Positions 12,518 to 27,000 of a DNA stretch of 64,000 nucleotides are shown here, in pieces. Both the position numbers and the translations under genes were made by a program. Origin of the DNA: Beroe forskalii (lineage: Eukaryota > Ctenophora > Nuda > Beroida > Beroidae); contig WFMF01000222.1 in assembly GCA_011033025.1 (NCBI GenBank), forward strand, positions 186,001-250,000, read 5' to 3'. Position 1 is the first letter of the stretch; every line of letters starts with the position of its first letter. The notes beneath the pieces were generated by a model. The model was given only the letters and a program-made list of their open reading frames with translations. It was not told where the DNA came from and did not search any database.

Positions 12518-12871
12518 TCAGAACTTAGTCCTGTGATAGCCAATAGGTGAGTTTTCTTCTGAGTTCTCTCCATGTGCAACACCCAGTATTGTTTGAGGGA
12601 GACTGGTTATAGGAGAAGAGGAGGATGGACTTAAAACAGGAGATGCTTGCGCAGGACTGGATACAGGGTCTGTAGGACTGGATACAGGGTCTGTAGGACT
12701 GGATACAGGGTCTGCAGGGTCTGTAGTAGGGTCTGTAGGGTCTGCAGGGTCTGTAGGGTCTGCAGGGTCTGCAGGGTCTGTAGAATCTGAAGGGCTGGAA
12801 ACAGGGTCTGTAGTAGGGTGCACCATTGCCATGGTGACAGGTAAAATCTGCTCTGTAACAGCTTGGTACAC
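12518..12871 (-). repeat. Minisatellite with Thr-Asp-Pro repeat reading frame
   Basis: A run of agggtctgtag and agggtctgcag units (about 12660-12812) translates on the minus strand as TDP, ADP and DPVSSP repeats within a 117-codon frame. A possible acceptor (ctgttacag) lies at its 5' end, so it could be a terminal exon of a low-complexity protein. The frame could equally be a by-product of a unit length divisible by three. A similar short stretch is at about 35100-35165. Confidence 0.4.
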
Positions 12872-15074
12872 TATCTTACCCTAGGGGAGTTCAGTGTTTT
12901 ATACTATCATCACCGAGGGAATTAGTGAAGCGATGATAGACTGATAGGTGAGTTGATAAACATGACATCACTCTATAGCAGTGTCGCAGGGGATCTATTG
13001 AATGGGTGTAATTATATTATGTAAACTACATTAAATGCGCATTTACTTTCGATGGAAGTGGGAAGTCATGACATTTAAGAGGTGGAAATCAAGACGTCTG
13101 GAAATTATATTTAATAGGGTACTTGATTAAATGTAACGGCTTTTTATGAACGTGAACAATAAATTGTGGACAGATTTTGATATTTTCTATGTATGTTAAT
13201 AAGTCTGACGTTACTGCTTTGTATGTATATTTCTATTTCTATTTCTATGTATCACATTATGGTCACTCAGATAGTCTTCACATTGGGCTTAAGGCTTCAA
13301 GTTCACAGCGGTATATGAAAATGGAGAAAAATTCAAACTCGAACCTATTGCCTATTGGACAATGGACATTGGCCTCATGCAAGCATCAAATAGGCAATAG
13401 TATGCCAGTTCACAGATGGCTACGGGGTTTCTATGAAGATGTATGACCATAAAACTCCATGATATTCTAATATTCTATGGTTCTCTAATCTCTATTTACG
13501 CAAAATTCTCACAGTTTAACAGTCGCCCACCTGCCGTTCCTGGTCTCAGAAAAGACATGTTCCTCTAATAACGAGAGGAAGGAAGGAAGGCTGAAAGTTG
13601 TACTTCTTGGAAAAGCTCTCACGACAATTTACTAAAATACTAGAGTAGATTGATACTAGATACATTAACTTGCTAACTTATTGGTAGTGGTAGCACACAT
13701 AAATCAAAATTTTACCGGTACGCCCAACATTTCTATAATAGTACAGTATGAATACGGTTCATTCACTTTTCAGTTTTCACCCTTTCATTGATTCACATAA
13801 AACACAAAGAGCTGCGACATTTCACCACCACTGAAATTTGTTGACGAAGAGGGTGAAATGTGGTCTAAATGCTTGAGATTTTGATTACAGACAAAACCAT
13901 GAATTGGGGGTCCAAAAGGAGGCACCTTAGACTAAATAGACACAGTGCAGAAACCTTGACAGACACCTGACAAGTATGCGATCATCATTCTATCAATATC
14001 ATTGGTGTTCATCAAGTCACAGACACAAACTAGCCACTAGGCAAGTAAGTTTAAAAAATTGAATGATACGAGAGAGGGCAAACTCAGGAGCTTTCGCCTT
14101 TCGAAACTATGGTGTGATAATCATTGTCAGCTGACACAAGATCACGTGAAAGAATTACCCAATTAAGACATCATATGCTAATTATTAATTATCATTTATA
14201 TGCGAGACGGCAATGAATGAATTGACCATGAAAAATCAAGGAACAATTGGTGCATTGGATTTATGATCACACATACACATTATTATTGTGACATTGATTA
14301 TTTACTGTGACATCACGTGACACGCGTGACATCACGTGACATTCTGCGTCATGTGATTTATCTCACGTTGAATTACCTTACAAGTAGTACTCTCCTTGAT
14401 CCGAATCCCCCTAAAATAGAAAGTAACAAATGGACACTAATGGACAAGGACTAAGGAGTTACACGTCCAATGTCCATGTAGAGTTATATGTCTGGTTGGG
14501 GTTATTTCTGAGAGGGGTTATGTAAGGATGGGGTATATCTGAGTGGAGTTATGTCCGGGCGAGTTTTAGTCCGGATGTCAGATGGGGTTATATCCGGAAT
14601 CCGGATAGGGTTATTCCGGGAGGGCTATAATGTCCGGGTGGGGTTTCACGTTAGGGAGGGTTATGTCCGGTCGGATTGCGACTTGCGAGGGTTAACGAGT
14701 GGGGTAAAATGAAAAGAACAACATCAATATCATCAATATTAACTCACCGTTGTGAGGGGCGTGTAAGGTTTACATTTGACACAACTCTTGAAGCATTCCC
14801 ACACCCCTTCCCGTAGGGTTTTAGGGGCAGGTGGCTCTGGTAACAGCGCTGAAACGCAAAGCTGTCAGAGTCCCAATGAAAGTGCTATTGTCAGAGCAAT
14901 AGTTAGTTAGTGCGGTGTTATCATAGCATAGAAGCGGTGACAGTTCGAAATGCAGTTTGCGTTTGCGTGGCGTTAAAGTTTGCGCGGCGTTGAGAAATGT
15001 TATTAATACGTCTTATTACGCCACGCAAACTTACACCAAGCACAAAAAAGACGCGCGAACAGCAGCTGTAACTG
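12872..15074. other. Intergenic DNA downstream of the ABCG gene
   Basis: No supported gene. Contains a cluster of CACGTG-type motifs in tgacatcacgtgac repeats at about 14307-14345, a loose tandem array of ggggttatgtccgg-like units at about 14500-14680, and a gcgtggcgtta/acgccacgcaa inverted pair at about 14955-15025. The last resembles sequence near 61670-61700 and is probably a repeat family. Confidence 0.45.
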
Positions 15075-18000
15075 TTACCGTAGTGCACCTTGCTCACCGT
15101 TTTTCAAGGGCGGATGGGTGACGCAGATGGAAGCTGACTTGTTGTAGTGAGGAGTAGGTAGCTGGGTGTCAAACCACCGACCCCGGGTGGTGATGAAGAC
15201 GAAGCTGGCTGCGTGGAGCAGGGCCAGGTGAGCTAGCAGGTACCAGAAACTCGTGTGATGGAACTCCTCCCCCTCGTACCCGTACAGGTACAGTAACTGA
15301 GAGGCAAAACACGCCATGGGCATTCTGCCAATATGAAAATTAAAATAACCATTCAAATTGTGAAATTTAATAATGCGAGCCATCTGATTAATGTTAAATA
15401 TAATTGAAATATTTGCTTGTGTTTGAATCAACTCAAGTTTGGAGCGTGTTTGGAGCAGTTTACGGGGGGAGTTGGGCAGTATAAGGGATCCAGAGAGTTG
15501 TAAATGTTTGTTATAAAACCTGAAGTTTAGGTTGGTTTAACACAGGTGTCGAGAGTTCAAGAAATCTGTCTGAAATTCCCAAATAGCGCGGCATCATGTA
15601 CGTACATACGTAACAGTGGTGACCATGTGGAAATATCAGAAGACGGTCTCAGAACTACTTGCGACATCTACGTAATATTTGATGAGAAAATAGTGACAGG
15701 GATGATACATCATATTTTAAAGTGTTATTAATGGCCAAACTGCTCACTTCCCCACTTACTTTTGAAGAGAAGATGTCAATTCCCCACTTACTTTTGAAGA
15801 GAAGATGGAAAGGTGAGAGGATTGCCGCCCACTTGACCACAATGGGCATATACTTGACTCTGAAGATGTAGCCCATCGTGATCATGTTCACTGTGATGTA
15901 AACACCGGCCACAGCCTGCTGGATCTCAAAAAACGGAGGTCAGGAGGTAAAAACTATTATTTTAACTATTTCGGTGTGGATTTTCCATATTCCACTCGGC
16001 TTCGCCTGAAAAAAATCTCAAATTCCCAAGTGGCAAGTGTGTAATAACAGTAGGGGAAATCACGGTCAAATGGGAAATTTGGTTAAATGGGAAATCGAAG
16101 AAGGGCACTATTTCAGCATATTTCAACCCCATTTTATCATTAAGATTTCCCTTAGGACCCATTTAGAAAGAAATAGATGGATTCACTTTATTTGGATTTA
16201 AGATATTTTCGATGTTTTCAAAAAAGGCATCAAATTAAAATATTTTGAATCAACCACTGAAAAAACTGTCTATAAATTTGTTTCAGTGCATCAGTTCAGT
16301 TCATTCTATGGTTATTCGTGTTCTGGAATATTTACTCTCTATGTATACTACCTGTCTTGTACCTAAAGTAATTATAATGCGAAATTTTTGTGTTTTCCTC
16401 CAGCCATCATTTAAAATGGATTTTGGTCAAATGGGATTTTGGTCAAATGGGATTACATTTTACTGTATATTTGTATATTTGGTCAAATGGGATACCAGAA
16501 AATAATGGATGCAATAGCATCAATATCCGACAGTTTGATATCATCAAACCATATTATCCCTAGAGTTTACATCTTTCTGAAAAACATATAAATACGGAAA
16601 TCATGATGTAGAGCTTTTTGTCTGATTAGGGCACACTATCCCATTTGACCATACATTCCCATTTGACCAAATTTTTGGGGTCAAAATTAATTCGTCTACA
16701 ACCACAAAAGAAACCACTATGGGCGATTAAACCACTGATTATATGATCAAGACAACTATAATAAGTAACTTTATTGGACTATTTGAGTATAAAAGCTTAA
16801 GATTCAATTTAAATTGTTGACTTAGCCAAGGTATCCCATTTGACCGTGACTTCCCCTATATTCCGCCATTATTTAGAGATTATCACAGATTTGTCAAACT
16901 GCTGGTCGCGTGTGGCCGTATCAGGGATATAACAGCAGTAAGTTGGGGGAGCAGACCGGAAGTTCGACAGCCCGAAAGTTCGACACGATCGGACTTCCGG
17001 GTGACGGTCTTCCGTCTCTGATCCGATAACAGCTCTTGGTGACATTCAACTCACCTCGAATTTCTGACTGACAGCCACGACCAGCACTCCGAATACGTGT
17101 CCCATACAGGCGGTTACCACGCACAGGGCGATGTGAGTGAAGTATACCAAGTTAGCGGGGTTACCTGAGGGGAGGTGGTCACGTGATATGACGTCATTAG
17201 GTGGTCACGTGATATGAAAAGAACTGAAAGTTCAAGCACTAACAGTAATTGTGCGCGTCTTTGTCGAGGCCTCCGTCAATCGAGAGATATGCACTGTGCA
17301 CAATCATACGTTACCTGCCATGAAGTAAGTAATGCTGGCGAATGGGACGGACATGATTATCTCCACTGGTAACTCAGCAAGCATCTTAGCCAGGTAGAAG
17401 GAAAAGGAGGAGTACCACCGGTTAAACCGCTCTCTTTGGTAGATGCACATGTACCTGTTCGCTGAAACACAAGGAAACATTTTAATCGCTGATAAATACA
17501 CATTGCACATGTACCTGTTTCATATTTGCTGAAACACAAGGAAACATTTTAATCTGAATCATAACCAGGTGAACAATTACCTTGTTACAAGACATAAACA
17601 GATCGTAAAACTAAAGTTACACTTTATCAACAACTCGCATTCGGTGGTGCACCAACTCACTGCGTCTCGCAGAGGAGACCATGGCTCCGATGAAGAGGAA
17701 TATCACGGAGAAGAAGATATAGCCAGCATTCTCCCGTGCTGTCTGTCCCCCTAGACCCACCTCAAAGCAGATACCTCCCATTAGGATGCCCAGGAAGGTG
17801 TTGTAGATCAGCCTGAGAGGGTCAGCATTTCAACAAACAATCACCAAACGGCAAACCTATTTCTTTCCCGCAGGGGTTACCGCCCTCGGCCTCACGTGTA
17901 ATTTACTTAGGCGACACATTTAAAAGGTACAAAATTTGAGGATTTTTCAAAAAAATCCTCATATTTCCGTTCCCCACAAAGTTTGAATATGACGTCATCA

Positions 18001-21000
18001 TCATACGTTAACATGCATTATATTCCTTAAAATATCCCCAAATTTCGTACCTCCAAAATTTCGATACCCGGAATTATTGTTTCATGTAAATCTATTTCGT
18101 AAGGTAAGCCTTACAGCCTCAAAAAGCTAAAAGAGCTCGATTTCATCCCAGTGAATGACATATTATGTAGGCCCATTTTTCTGAAGGCGACATTTCTAGG
18201 AATAAGGTATCAGGCAACGGACGACATTCTTTATTATAAAGAATCATCATCATAATATTATCATAGCAGAAATCATTTTTAATTAATATGTCAGTTATTT
18301 CAGGAATCTCTGCCAAGATGCTACCTTGTCAGGTTGTCAGAGTTTCTAATTTTGTGAAATGAGTAATGAGTCCCCTCCTCTTCCAAAGAAAAAACCGTTA
18401 TCTCGAGATATTTCTCCGAATTCAACAGGAGTGTTATTTAATACATTTTCCAGGTATTCAGGACCTCAATTACTGTATTTGAAGGGAGTGGTAATGAGAA
18501 AAAAATCAAAACACAGAATTTGTAAAATGGGTCAAGAATGGCTATTTTCTGCAGAAAAGGGACTTAAATTAACCCTCGCAAATGTCGATTCCCGAGCAAA
18601 TTAATTTACCTAATATGTATGCTAGTTCTATTCTGAAGAAAACAAAGTTTGGTGACAATACCTGAATGCGACAGCTCGCATTTGTCTGGCGAGAGCAATG
18701 GAGTATCGGGTGCAGAGGCTGAAACCTTGCAAGGTATGCTGCAGGCAACTCTGTGAGAAAAGGTGAGATACAAAGGCAACTCTGTGGGGAAAGGTGAGAT
18801 GAAATCCGCAAAGGGACAAAATAAGAGAGTTTTAAAGACAGTTAATGTCAATGTCATCCGTCAAAGTAACGAATTGTGTGGCCTTGTTTAATGTAAAGGC
18901 CTTGTTCATGCCAAGTCAAAAAGTCGAATAATGGCAATTCTGGAAAATAATTCGAAAACAAAATAAGGGTAAAGACATTTAACCCATCATTGATCATTCG
19001 TGTTGAAGAAGCGAAATAGGTGGGGACTGGGGATGGGCACATTTTCAAAACTTGCAGGGCAACTGGGAAAGAATAATCGAAAGGAAGAGCAAATAAACCG
19101 CATAAAACTACAATAAAACAGTAAAAAAACTTGAAAGACATTTTTATTTCACGCTTATTATAGTATTATAAGGAAAGGAAAATTGACACCAATAAAATTC
19201 TTTGTGCAGAACATACCACAGGCTTTGGTTCAAAGATCGCGTGATTTTCAGGGCCGGATATCGCTTGTCTGCACCTCTTTTCGTTGTCTTCCACTTGCTG
19301 CTTAGTGTCGTTCATAGCGCAGTGAGAGAGAACTGAAGAATGTCAACGGGTTACACGTGCAAGGGGAGCCGCGCGCATCGCTTATTTATATATGCCATAA
19401 CCTGGATGTCACGACAGCCATTAATTGTACGTACGTAATACTGATTTAACAGTATCGCACGAACGTACATAGTGCTTCGCGTCTCGGAAATTCCAGAATG
19501 ATTCTCATACCTCGACATCGCAACACCAGCTGCGTAACGATTAATCCGGGTTACGATCTGCAGGTTTAATGGGAGTCAAGCACACACCTTACATTATGAA
19601 ATAGAGCTGCATACCAATGGATATTCTCTGCAGTAAGCGAACTTTCGGAAACGAATATTACAATATTTCATGACTGAATTATTGAAATATTTGGATTGTT
19701 CGAACAAGTGGTTTCATGGATTTTTCATAATCTTCAAAACCTCACATTCATACTTTATGGTAAAAATATAACACTCCTCCGTCGTGTTTTATTTTTGATT
19801 AAATCAATAAATCATGATTTAATTTCCTCGGACATAAAATTTCCTCGGAAATAAAAAGCCATAAAGAATCAGCTTTCCGGCTTTAAAGCTTATAAAATTG
19901 AATAAACATGTATCTCTGACTAAAATTTCCAAAGGAAGGCGATATCATCGGAAGTGAGTGTTTCCAATAATTCTAGTCATCAATAATTCTCGTCATCAAT
20001 AATTCTAGTCAATAATTACCTGCCTTCCTGATAAGTATAATATTATATGCGTGAAAATATTTAAATAGGCAGCGAAGATGACGCGATTAACAAAGCTCAA
20101 AGTAGTGAGTTGATAATGCTATTTCAGAAGTGCAGATCGCGCACAATTCCTCAGATCATGTATCGTGTACACATCGTGTAAGGCATCACTAACACTCCTT
20201 ATCTGCAGCAGGCCTGACAGCCATGTTCCTGGAAAACACTCCTGGGATTCCACCGTCAAGGGGGGAGGCAGATGAGGACTTCTAGGAAAACAAGTTCAAA
20301 TGAAAAACTAACGTGTACTTAAACCAGGTGAGGAAAATCAAAGTCATTATTTTTCTCGCTTTTTCAGGGTTAGCAGGTGGTTAGAACCATCATGCGACGA
20401 ATTGGCTTTTGTTGTTTTCGTTGTTGTGATCGTGCGCGTCTTATGCAGTTCTTTAAATAATGTTATACTTATAAAACCTTTATAACCATATGAAAATTAG
20501 CACCTAGCATAATCAACCAATTCCATTCGATCGACCAATGTGTTATACCGATAAATGTGTTACACTTGACCCTGCGACCACTGTTTATAAATCGGAATTA
20601 ACTTCCCACCTCTACCACAGCAAGTCTATCTAAGCTTCCTAAAGATGAGCAGCAGTTTCGACAAGTACTGTTCCCGACTGGGGTATCCCGATCACCTGGC
20701 TAATGACGCTAAGAGAGCTCTGGGCAGCAAGGCCTCGACCAGTGATTTGCTGGCAGCTGTGCTGACTAACGCTAAAGCTAACAATGTGCAGCCGAACAGA
20801 CTCGCTCAGCCCAGCTACCTACAGAAACAGGTATATATCACACATTCCAGTCACAAGTATCTATTTAAGCTATCAGGCATTCCATTCGATAACACTTGAG
20901 AAAAGGGTAATATCTCTCCACTGACCTGATCGGGTTGATAATGTTCCACTCACCGGACTTTTTTGTCGGTTTTCGATCCCAATAGATACCATCATAAAAT

Positions 21001-24000
21001 AAATTTCAATATCTAATGAACGTTCCCCACCAATCCCCATGGTTATCTTATTTCTACCACCATTTTATCTGATTGCTAATGTCTCTCCTTGCAGGATTGC
21101 TACCAAGGCAGACTGGGAGAGGTGAAGGTCCCCATCTGGATACACAAGGATAACAACAAGAAGAAATGAGGTGATTGATATAGAACTTAGGGGAAGAGTT
21201 TCCAGAATATGTGCTTAAATTGAGTTTTAATCATCTGAAAAACTTTCCAAATCACAAGGGAAAATTTTCTATACACCTTCTTGCATGATTGTTCGTCTTT
21301 CAATGTATACGCCTCCTGATTTAACAATTGAGCTTATGAAATTGAGCCTGCTATTTTCAGTGGAAGCAACTCCAGCAGGCACTGTCTAAGAGTGTCCCTA
21401 TCAGAGCAGTTACAAGAGGCCCAGAGGCATTCCAGAGACCAATACAAAGCAACATACGTGGCAAGCACCACTCTGCAAAGACCAGTTACACATAGTATTA
21501 CATACAAATTGTACGTGCAACAAACGTATGAATTACATAAGAAGAGTTAGTGTTTTGAATTACAGTTAGAACTTGATATGAGGAAAAGGAACTATTTAGC
21601 GATAGATTTTCACCACATTATTTCAAGTGGTGTTTATAGGGTTGTTGAATGTTGAGTTAACAAGATTAAATTAGAATCTTCCATCTGAACAGCAGAATGC
21701 AAGTTTATAAACTTTTATTTGGTATTTAATGATTATTGAGATATTGAGTATATTATATTTTGTATTTAATTTTATAATTATTCTATTTGATACGATTTAT
21801 TTAGTCACTTCTTTCATTTCTCCAACTTATTATTTCTCATACTGATTATTGAAAGTTAAATATTTAAATATTTATATTTGGATGAATAAATATCTATCTA
21901 ATTAAAATAAATCAGCAGCATTCAGTATTCCGGAATTATAATGTGGGAATTCGAGATATCCATAAAACGCAATCAAATTATGTAAATTAAAATGTTCAAG
22001 GTAATCATAAGTTTTATGTTGCTTTAAAATTAGGAAAAGGACAACTGCAAAGCTGCTTTCATTAATGTATGAGTAATATTGATAGCCAAAAGCCGAAGGT
22101 AATGAAATTGTCGGGAAACGGTTTTTCAATATAAGAATATTGAACCTCCATGCAAAGGTAAAGGTTAGAGTACCGGTTAAGCCTTAAGGTCAAGGGGCCA
22201 TGCAGAGATTTTCCGTCGGCCGAGGTCGTCTATTTTCTCATCTGACAAGGCGCAAAGGTGACGCGCAGACATCTTGATCTACGAACGTTTCCGGCGTAAC
22301 GCTCCTCATTTGACAGAACAACTTTGTGCGTTCCTAAGGCCGCATGGGTGTATGTACATTGTACACGTGCTGCAATTCCCTGTTCTGAGGAAGCACGCCG
22401 TATACGAGAGCAGTTATACTCATATACGTTCTTCAGAATTGCGGTGCACGTAAGTACATCCATATGGGCTTAAGAATCCCAAGGCACAAAAGTTATCTCT
22501 CAAACAACGATTGAGGAAGTTGACCGTTGTGCCGCACACGGACCTAGGTTGGCAAGATGACCCTACCCTTGTGCGTCAACTTTGTGCTTTTTCAGAGAAA
22601 ATAGACGGCCGACGGGTATCGTCCGTCGACTCACACGTGGGCACTAGGCAGGGCAACACTAAAGTTGTCCGACACATTATTTCAAATATTACATTCTATC
22701 CAAAATAAGGTCCCCGTCCCAACGCCTGACAGCACTAACATACGGACAACATCCTTTGAAAAGCAAAACATGTCCTCTGTTCTTAGTCTTATGATGATAC
22801 AGGATCATATATATTTGATGCTAAAGAATTGCATTTGCATTGCACTCTCATGCTGAGCAAATTCGTAATTTTACGCCACGATTTTCAGTAAGTACGTAAC
22901 AGATTTACAGAATCAGGACTTAAAGCTTTTAAGTTAACGAAGTACTCTTCATTGCACGTGCACAATATCCAATCTCCACAGCTTGGCACTGTCTTCTTTT
23001 CTTGGAAAACTTGGGTGCGGCGGCACAGTGAGGGGTTAGTAAGGGGCTATTTATGAATTACGAAGAATGGAAGATAAATTGAAGAAATTGTTGTGAAGTG
23101 GTTATTGAGGGGCTAGTGCAGAAGAACTCAACAATGGCTCAATGGATGTTATCATTCCGACATTTTAACTTTTTAAAGGAAAAGATAACTCTCGCGGGGG
23201 CTAACTTATTTAGTCGTATCTAGCCCACATTGAGCCATTGGCCCTCATAATTATGAAGGCTTTACCCCCACATATGGGTGCAATTATAGCCACCACGGAA
23301 ATGAACAGATATCAAATTCGTTGATGCAATTTATCGCCCATGGGGGCTACGTGAGGGGCTAGCGAGAGTCTATTTCACAATTGAGCTTTTGAGCCCCCAT
23401 GGGAGCTAATGTGGGGCTATTTGAGGCTGAAATCAGTCATTTTTCTGTACAACTACCATATTTTCGCCGGAAAAATGGCACTTCTGTAATGTGTCAGAAG
23501 TGATTGGGTACGTTGTGCGTGACATGACAAATAAATTTTCGCATAATTGAGTCTCGCGCGCCGTATCCGCTACCTAAAAGCGCAAAGTCAACCGCGGCCG
23601 CGGTAAATTCCCCGGTATTTTCAAAATATACAGCAATATTTTTAAATCTACTTCAACAATCTAACTATGTTCTTGTTCTATCAGCTCACTATCAGCTGAT
23701 TATAAGATGTTTAGAGAAAAACCCGAGGAAAGAATTGTAAGAATTGTAAAGGTACATTCCAGAATCATTAATTACGCTACTTTCATCCAAGCCAAGAGCA
23801 TTAGAGATGGATTGCAATGCAAAAGATAAATCTCATTCAAGAAGAGCAAGGAAAAGAATTGATTAGAATGTTAAGATTGCGTATCGTTACCTTTATCGGG
23901 GATAGCATTCACTATTTCACTATAGCCTGCTAAGTGAAACTATCAAGTTTAAAATAGATTTGTGCTACAGAAGCTAAGTGCTACGAAATTACTTGTGCAA

Positions 24001-27000
24001 GAGACAGCTCTGCTCAAGTGCTAAAGTGCTGAAGAATATGTCGCCATTAACTTCAACAACATCAATTTTTCAGGCTAAATTCTTACAAGAATACAATTTA
24101 CAACTTGGTGTTTATAAGGAGCGAATTGATGACGTCATTATCAGAGTTAATTATGGTGAACCGATGACGTCATTATCAACTGATAAAAAAGTAAATGGTG
24201 CGCAACTTACCTAGGTGTATGTCAGGGAAGGTTGGGTCATCTGATGCGTCTTTAAAGAACTTGTTGAGATTGTTGGGGTGTCCGCTGTAGGCGCACTGCC
24301 CTTCTGCCAAGACATACAACTGTAAAGGTGTTAGGTGAGAAGGGAGTTAGCCATGAATAGGGAAGGGCATGGGACTACACGCCCCAACCCCATAGGGGGG
24401 GCAGGTCCCCTAGTTTGTGTTCTAAAGTCCCCTCCAGAAAAATCTAAGGGGGCCTTGCACACTAGCTCTAAAAAGTGTGTAATGGCATACAATGACGTCA
24501 TCAACATTAATTACTAGGGTTGCTTTACTTACATTATCAATGTACTGTAGGGTTGCCTTACTGGACCCAGTCTTCATGCACAGTATCACAGCAACGTTTT
24601 CCTGCGCAAGCAACCGAACTCGCGTCAAGTAAAACATCTGATGAACGATACCCAGGTCCCTGTAAATACATTCCAATGTTGACTCACTTTGATAACTTAG
24701 TTAGAATTATTGAAACTGTACATACATATCCCAGTGTTACCTCTCTTTAAATACTTAAGTAGAATTGATGAAACAGGAAACTGTACATACATTCCAATGC
24801 TAACTCACCTTAATTTCTCAAGTAGTTATTGAAATTTGAAACTGTACATGCATTCCAATGTCAACTCTAATTGGAATTAGTGAATCTTGACGTAGAGTAC
24901 ATTTTGGTCTAAAATCTTAAGAGACACAATAAATAAAGTATAAATAAAGTAATAATAGGTACCAAGAACCATGATCTCATTATGACATGAAAGTAAACCT
25001 GAGTGGGTCCTGGATGAAGATGAACTTAGGATTCCGTAGGTACTCAGCAGCTAGGCAGAGAATACGTTGCTCCACCAGTGTCAGATCATACACCTGTAAA
25101 GTATATAACAAGACAGTAGATAAAGAGGGACTTGAGAGTAGAGAAAGAGAGGACTTGGGAGTTGGGAGAGTGGGGGAGAGTGAGGGGGTGTAGGACAGGG
25201 GAGTGAGGGAGAGTAAAAGTGAGGGTAGGAGTGAGACGTCCCAGTGGGTGGTATTGGGGTAATGGGGTGAGCGAAGGGATGTATTGAGTAGGGTACTTAA
25301 CGTAGAGAGGATTGTATGGTTTAATAATTGCGAATAAGATACTGTAGGGTCGAAGTGGGATCTGTCCCTATGCCCCCCCCCCCTATGACTCTAAGCAAAG
25401 CCCAGAGTACAGATTGTTTTGATGTAGGTAGTAACAGTGTGTCTTACCTTTCTGTGGATGATGTCTGAGGTGAGCAGCAGCTCCAGTATTTTGATGATAG
25501 CCTTGTTCCGCTCATGTTCAGAGTACTTGGGAGGACAACACGCTATCGCTGAGCACTGAAATCAGAAAAGTCTGAAGTTAGCAAATTAAAGGACGCCAGA
25601 TTCACTACAATTCTACTTCAAGTCTATAAATCTGAAGTTGGAACATTGCGGAAATTATAATATTAAAGTGCATCAGATTCACCACAATTCCACTAGCTTG
25701 TTGTCTTCAAATCGATTCTGGAATTGGTTGCATGGATACATGTTTAACAGTAGGTGATATGAAATAAAGTGTTACCCTGAGAGTTTCCTTGACAGTAAGG
25801 TTACTGATGATGCAGTGGTGCGGAATGTAGGATGATATGCACTTGAATTCCTTCGTTGTTCTGTCGATGTTACCGACCTTGATCCGACCTCTGATGTTCT
25901 TCAACTTGGATGAAGATTTCAAGAGATTTTTACTTACCTGCAGTACTTGAGAACTAGATAAAAATTCTAGGTGCATATTCCCGCCCTGGCCAGGGCGGTA
26001 ACCCCCCGCGGTAAAAAGAAAACTGGCCAGGGGTATAAGTTAGAGATTTGAGTGTCACAGGGTGTATAATAAGAAGATAGATCATGATAATTGGGAGCAA
26101 ATTTGGAAAGCCGAGATGTCAAGAACGGGAAATGGTAGAGCCATGATCGAGGTCAGGTTTTGTTGATCTAAGATGGGAAAATGTTATAGGCTATAAGAGA
26201 AGTTCTGGTGACGTCATTTTCACGTCACTATGACGTCATCAACTTAGCGAAATTTTGTTTCTTTTTTAGCGAAAATAGGCTAATTTCGAGCGCATTTTTC
26301 ACCAAGAAGGAAAGGAGATAGCGGTCTGATTTTTTCGGAACAATTTTTAGCAAATTTAAAGAGCTTTCAGAAAATCATACGGATTATTGGGCTATCTCGA
26401 TTTTTCATCGAGATATACGCGATTTTCTAAGGTACGGTGAGAATTCGATTTCCAAATTATAGGACAAAAGTTAAATGAGTGAGGTGTCAAGAACTGCAAC
26501 TTATCTTGAGATGAGACCGGTCAAAGTATGTTGTACTAAGGTGGAATTGTCTTATAGGCTATATGGGAAGTTGGTTTGAGTCTATTTGGGTGCTGTGATG
26601 ACGTCATAAAAATCGCGTAAACCACTAAAATAGCGTATTTTGCGATAGAACGCTATTTGCGCTACTTTGGACATCTCTAACTCAAATAGTTTTCATCGGA
26701 TTATGTTTTACTTTGATATGCTGCTTTTAAGACCTTAAGATTTAGCTATAAAACGAGTTTCAGGGCGATCGGTCGAAGATTGTTGTCGTGGGAGGCTTCT
26801 AAAAATTGAACTGCAAATTGATTGAAATTACGTTTATGACGAAAAATTGTACTGTAATCCTATTCTGTGATACGATGGTCTACTGATAATGGTTTCTCCA
26901 TGTCTTGCAGTGAATAGGGATGGGAAATATACGATGAACTAGTGGAGCACGTGAGTTGACGCGGACGTTTTGTAGAAATTAGGGATTTAAAGAAATTGAT

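Noticed and set aside
18662-19332. A separate TMD-only ABCG gene starting at a Met in the exon at 19217-19332
   Set aside because: The exon has a good acceptor at 19333 and starts in the phase that the last NBD exon (24211) leaves, giving continuous ABCG-like sequence. One gene is the simpler model.
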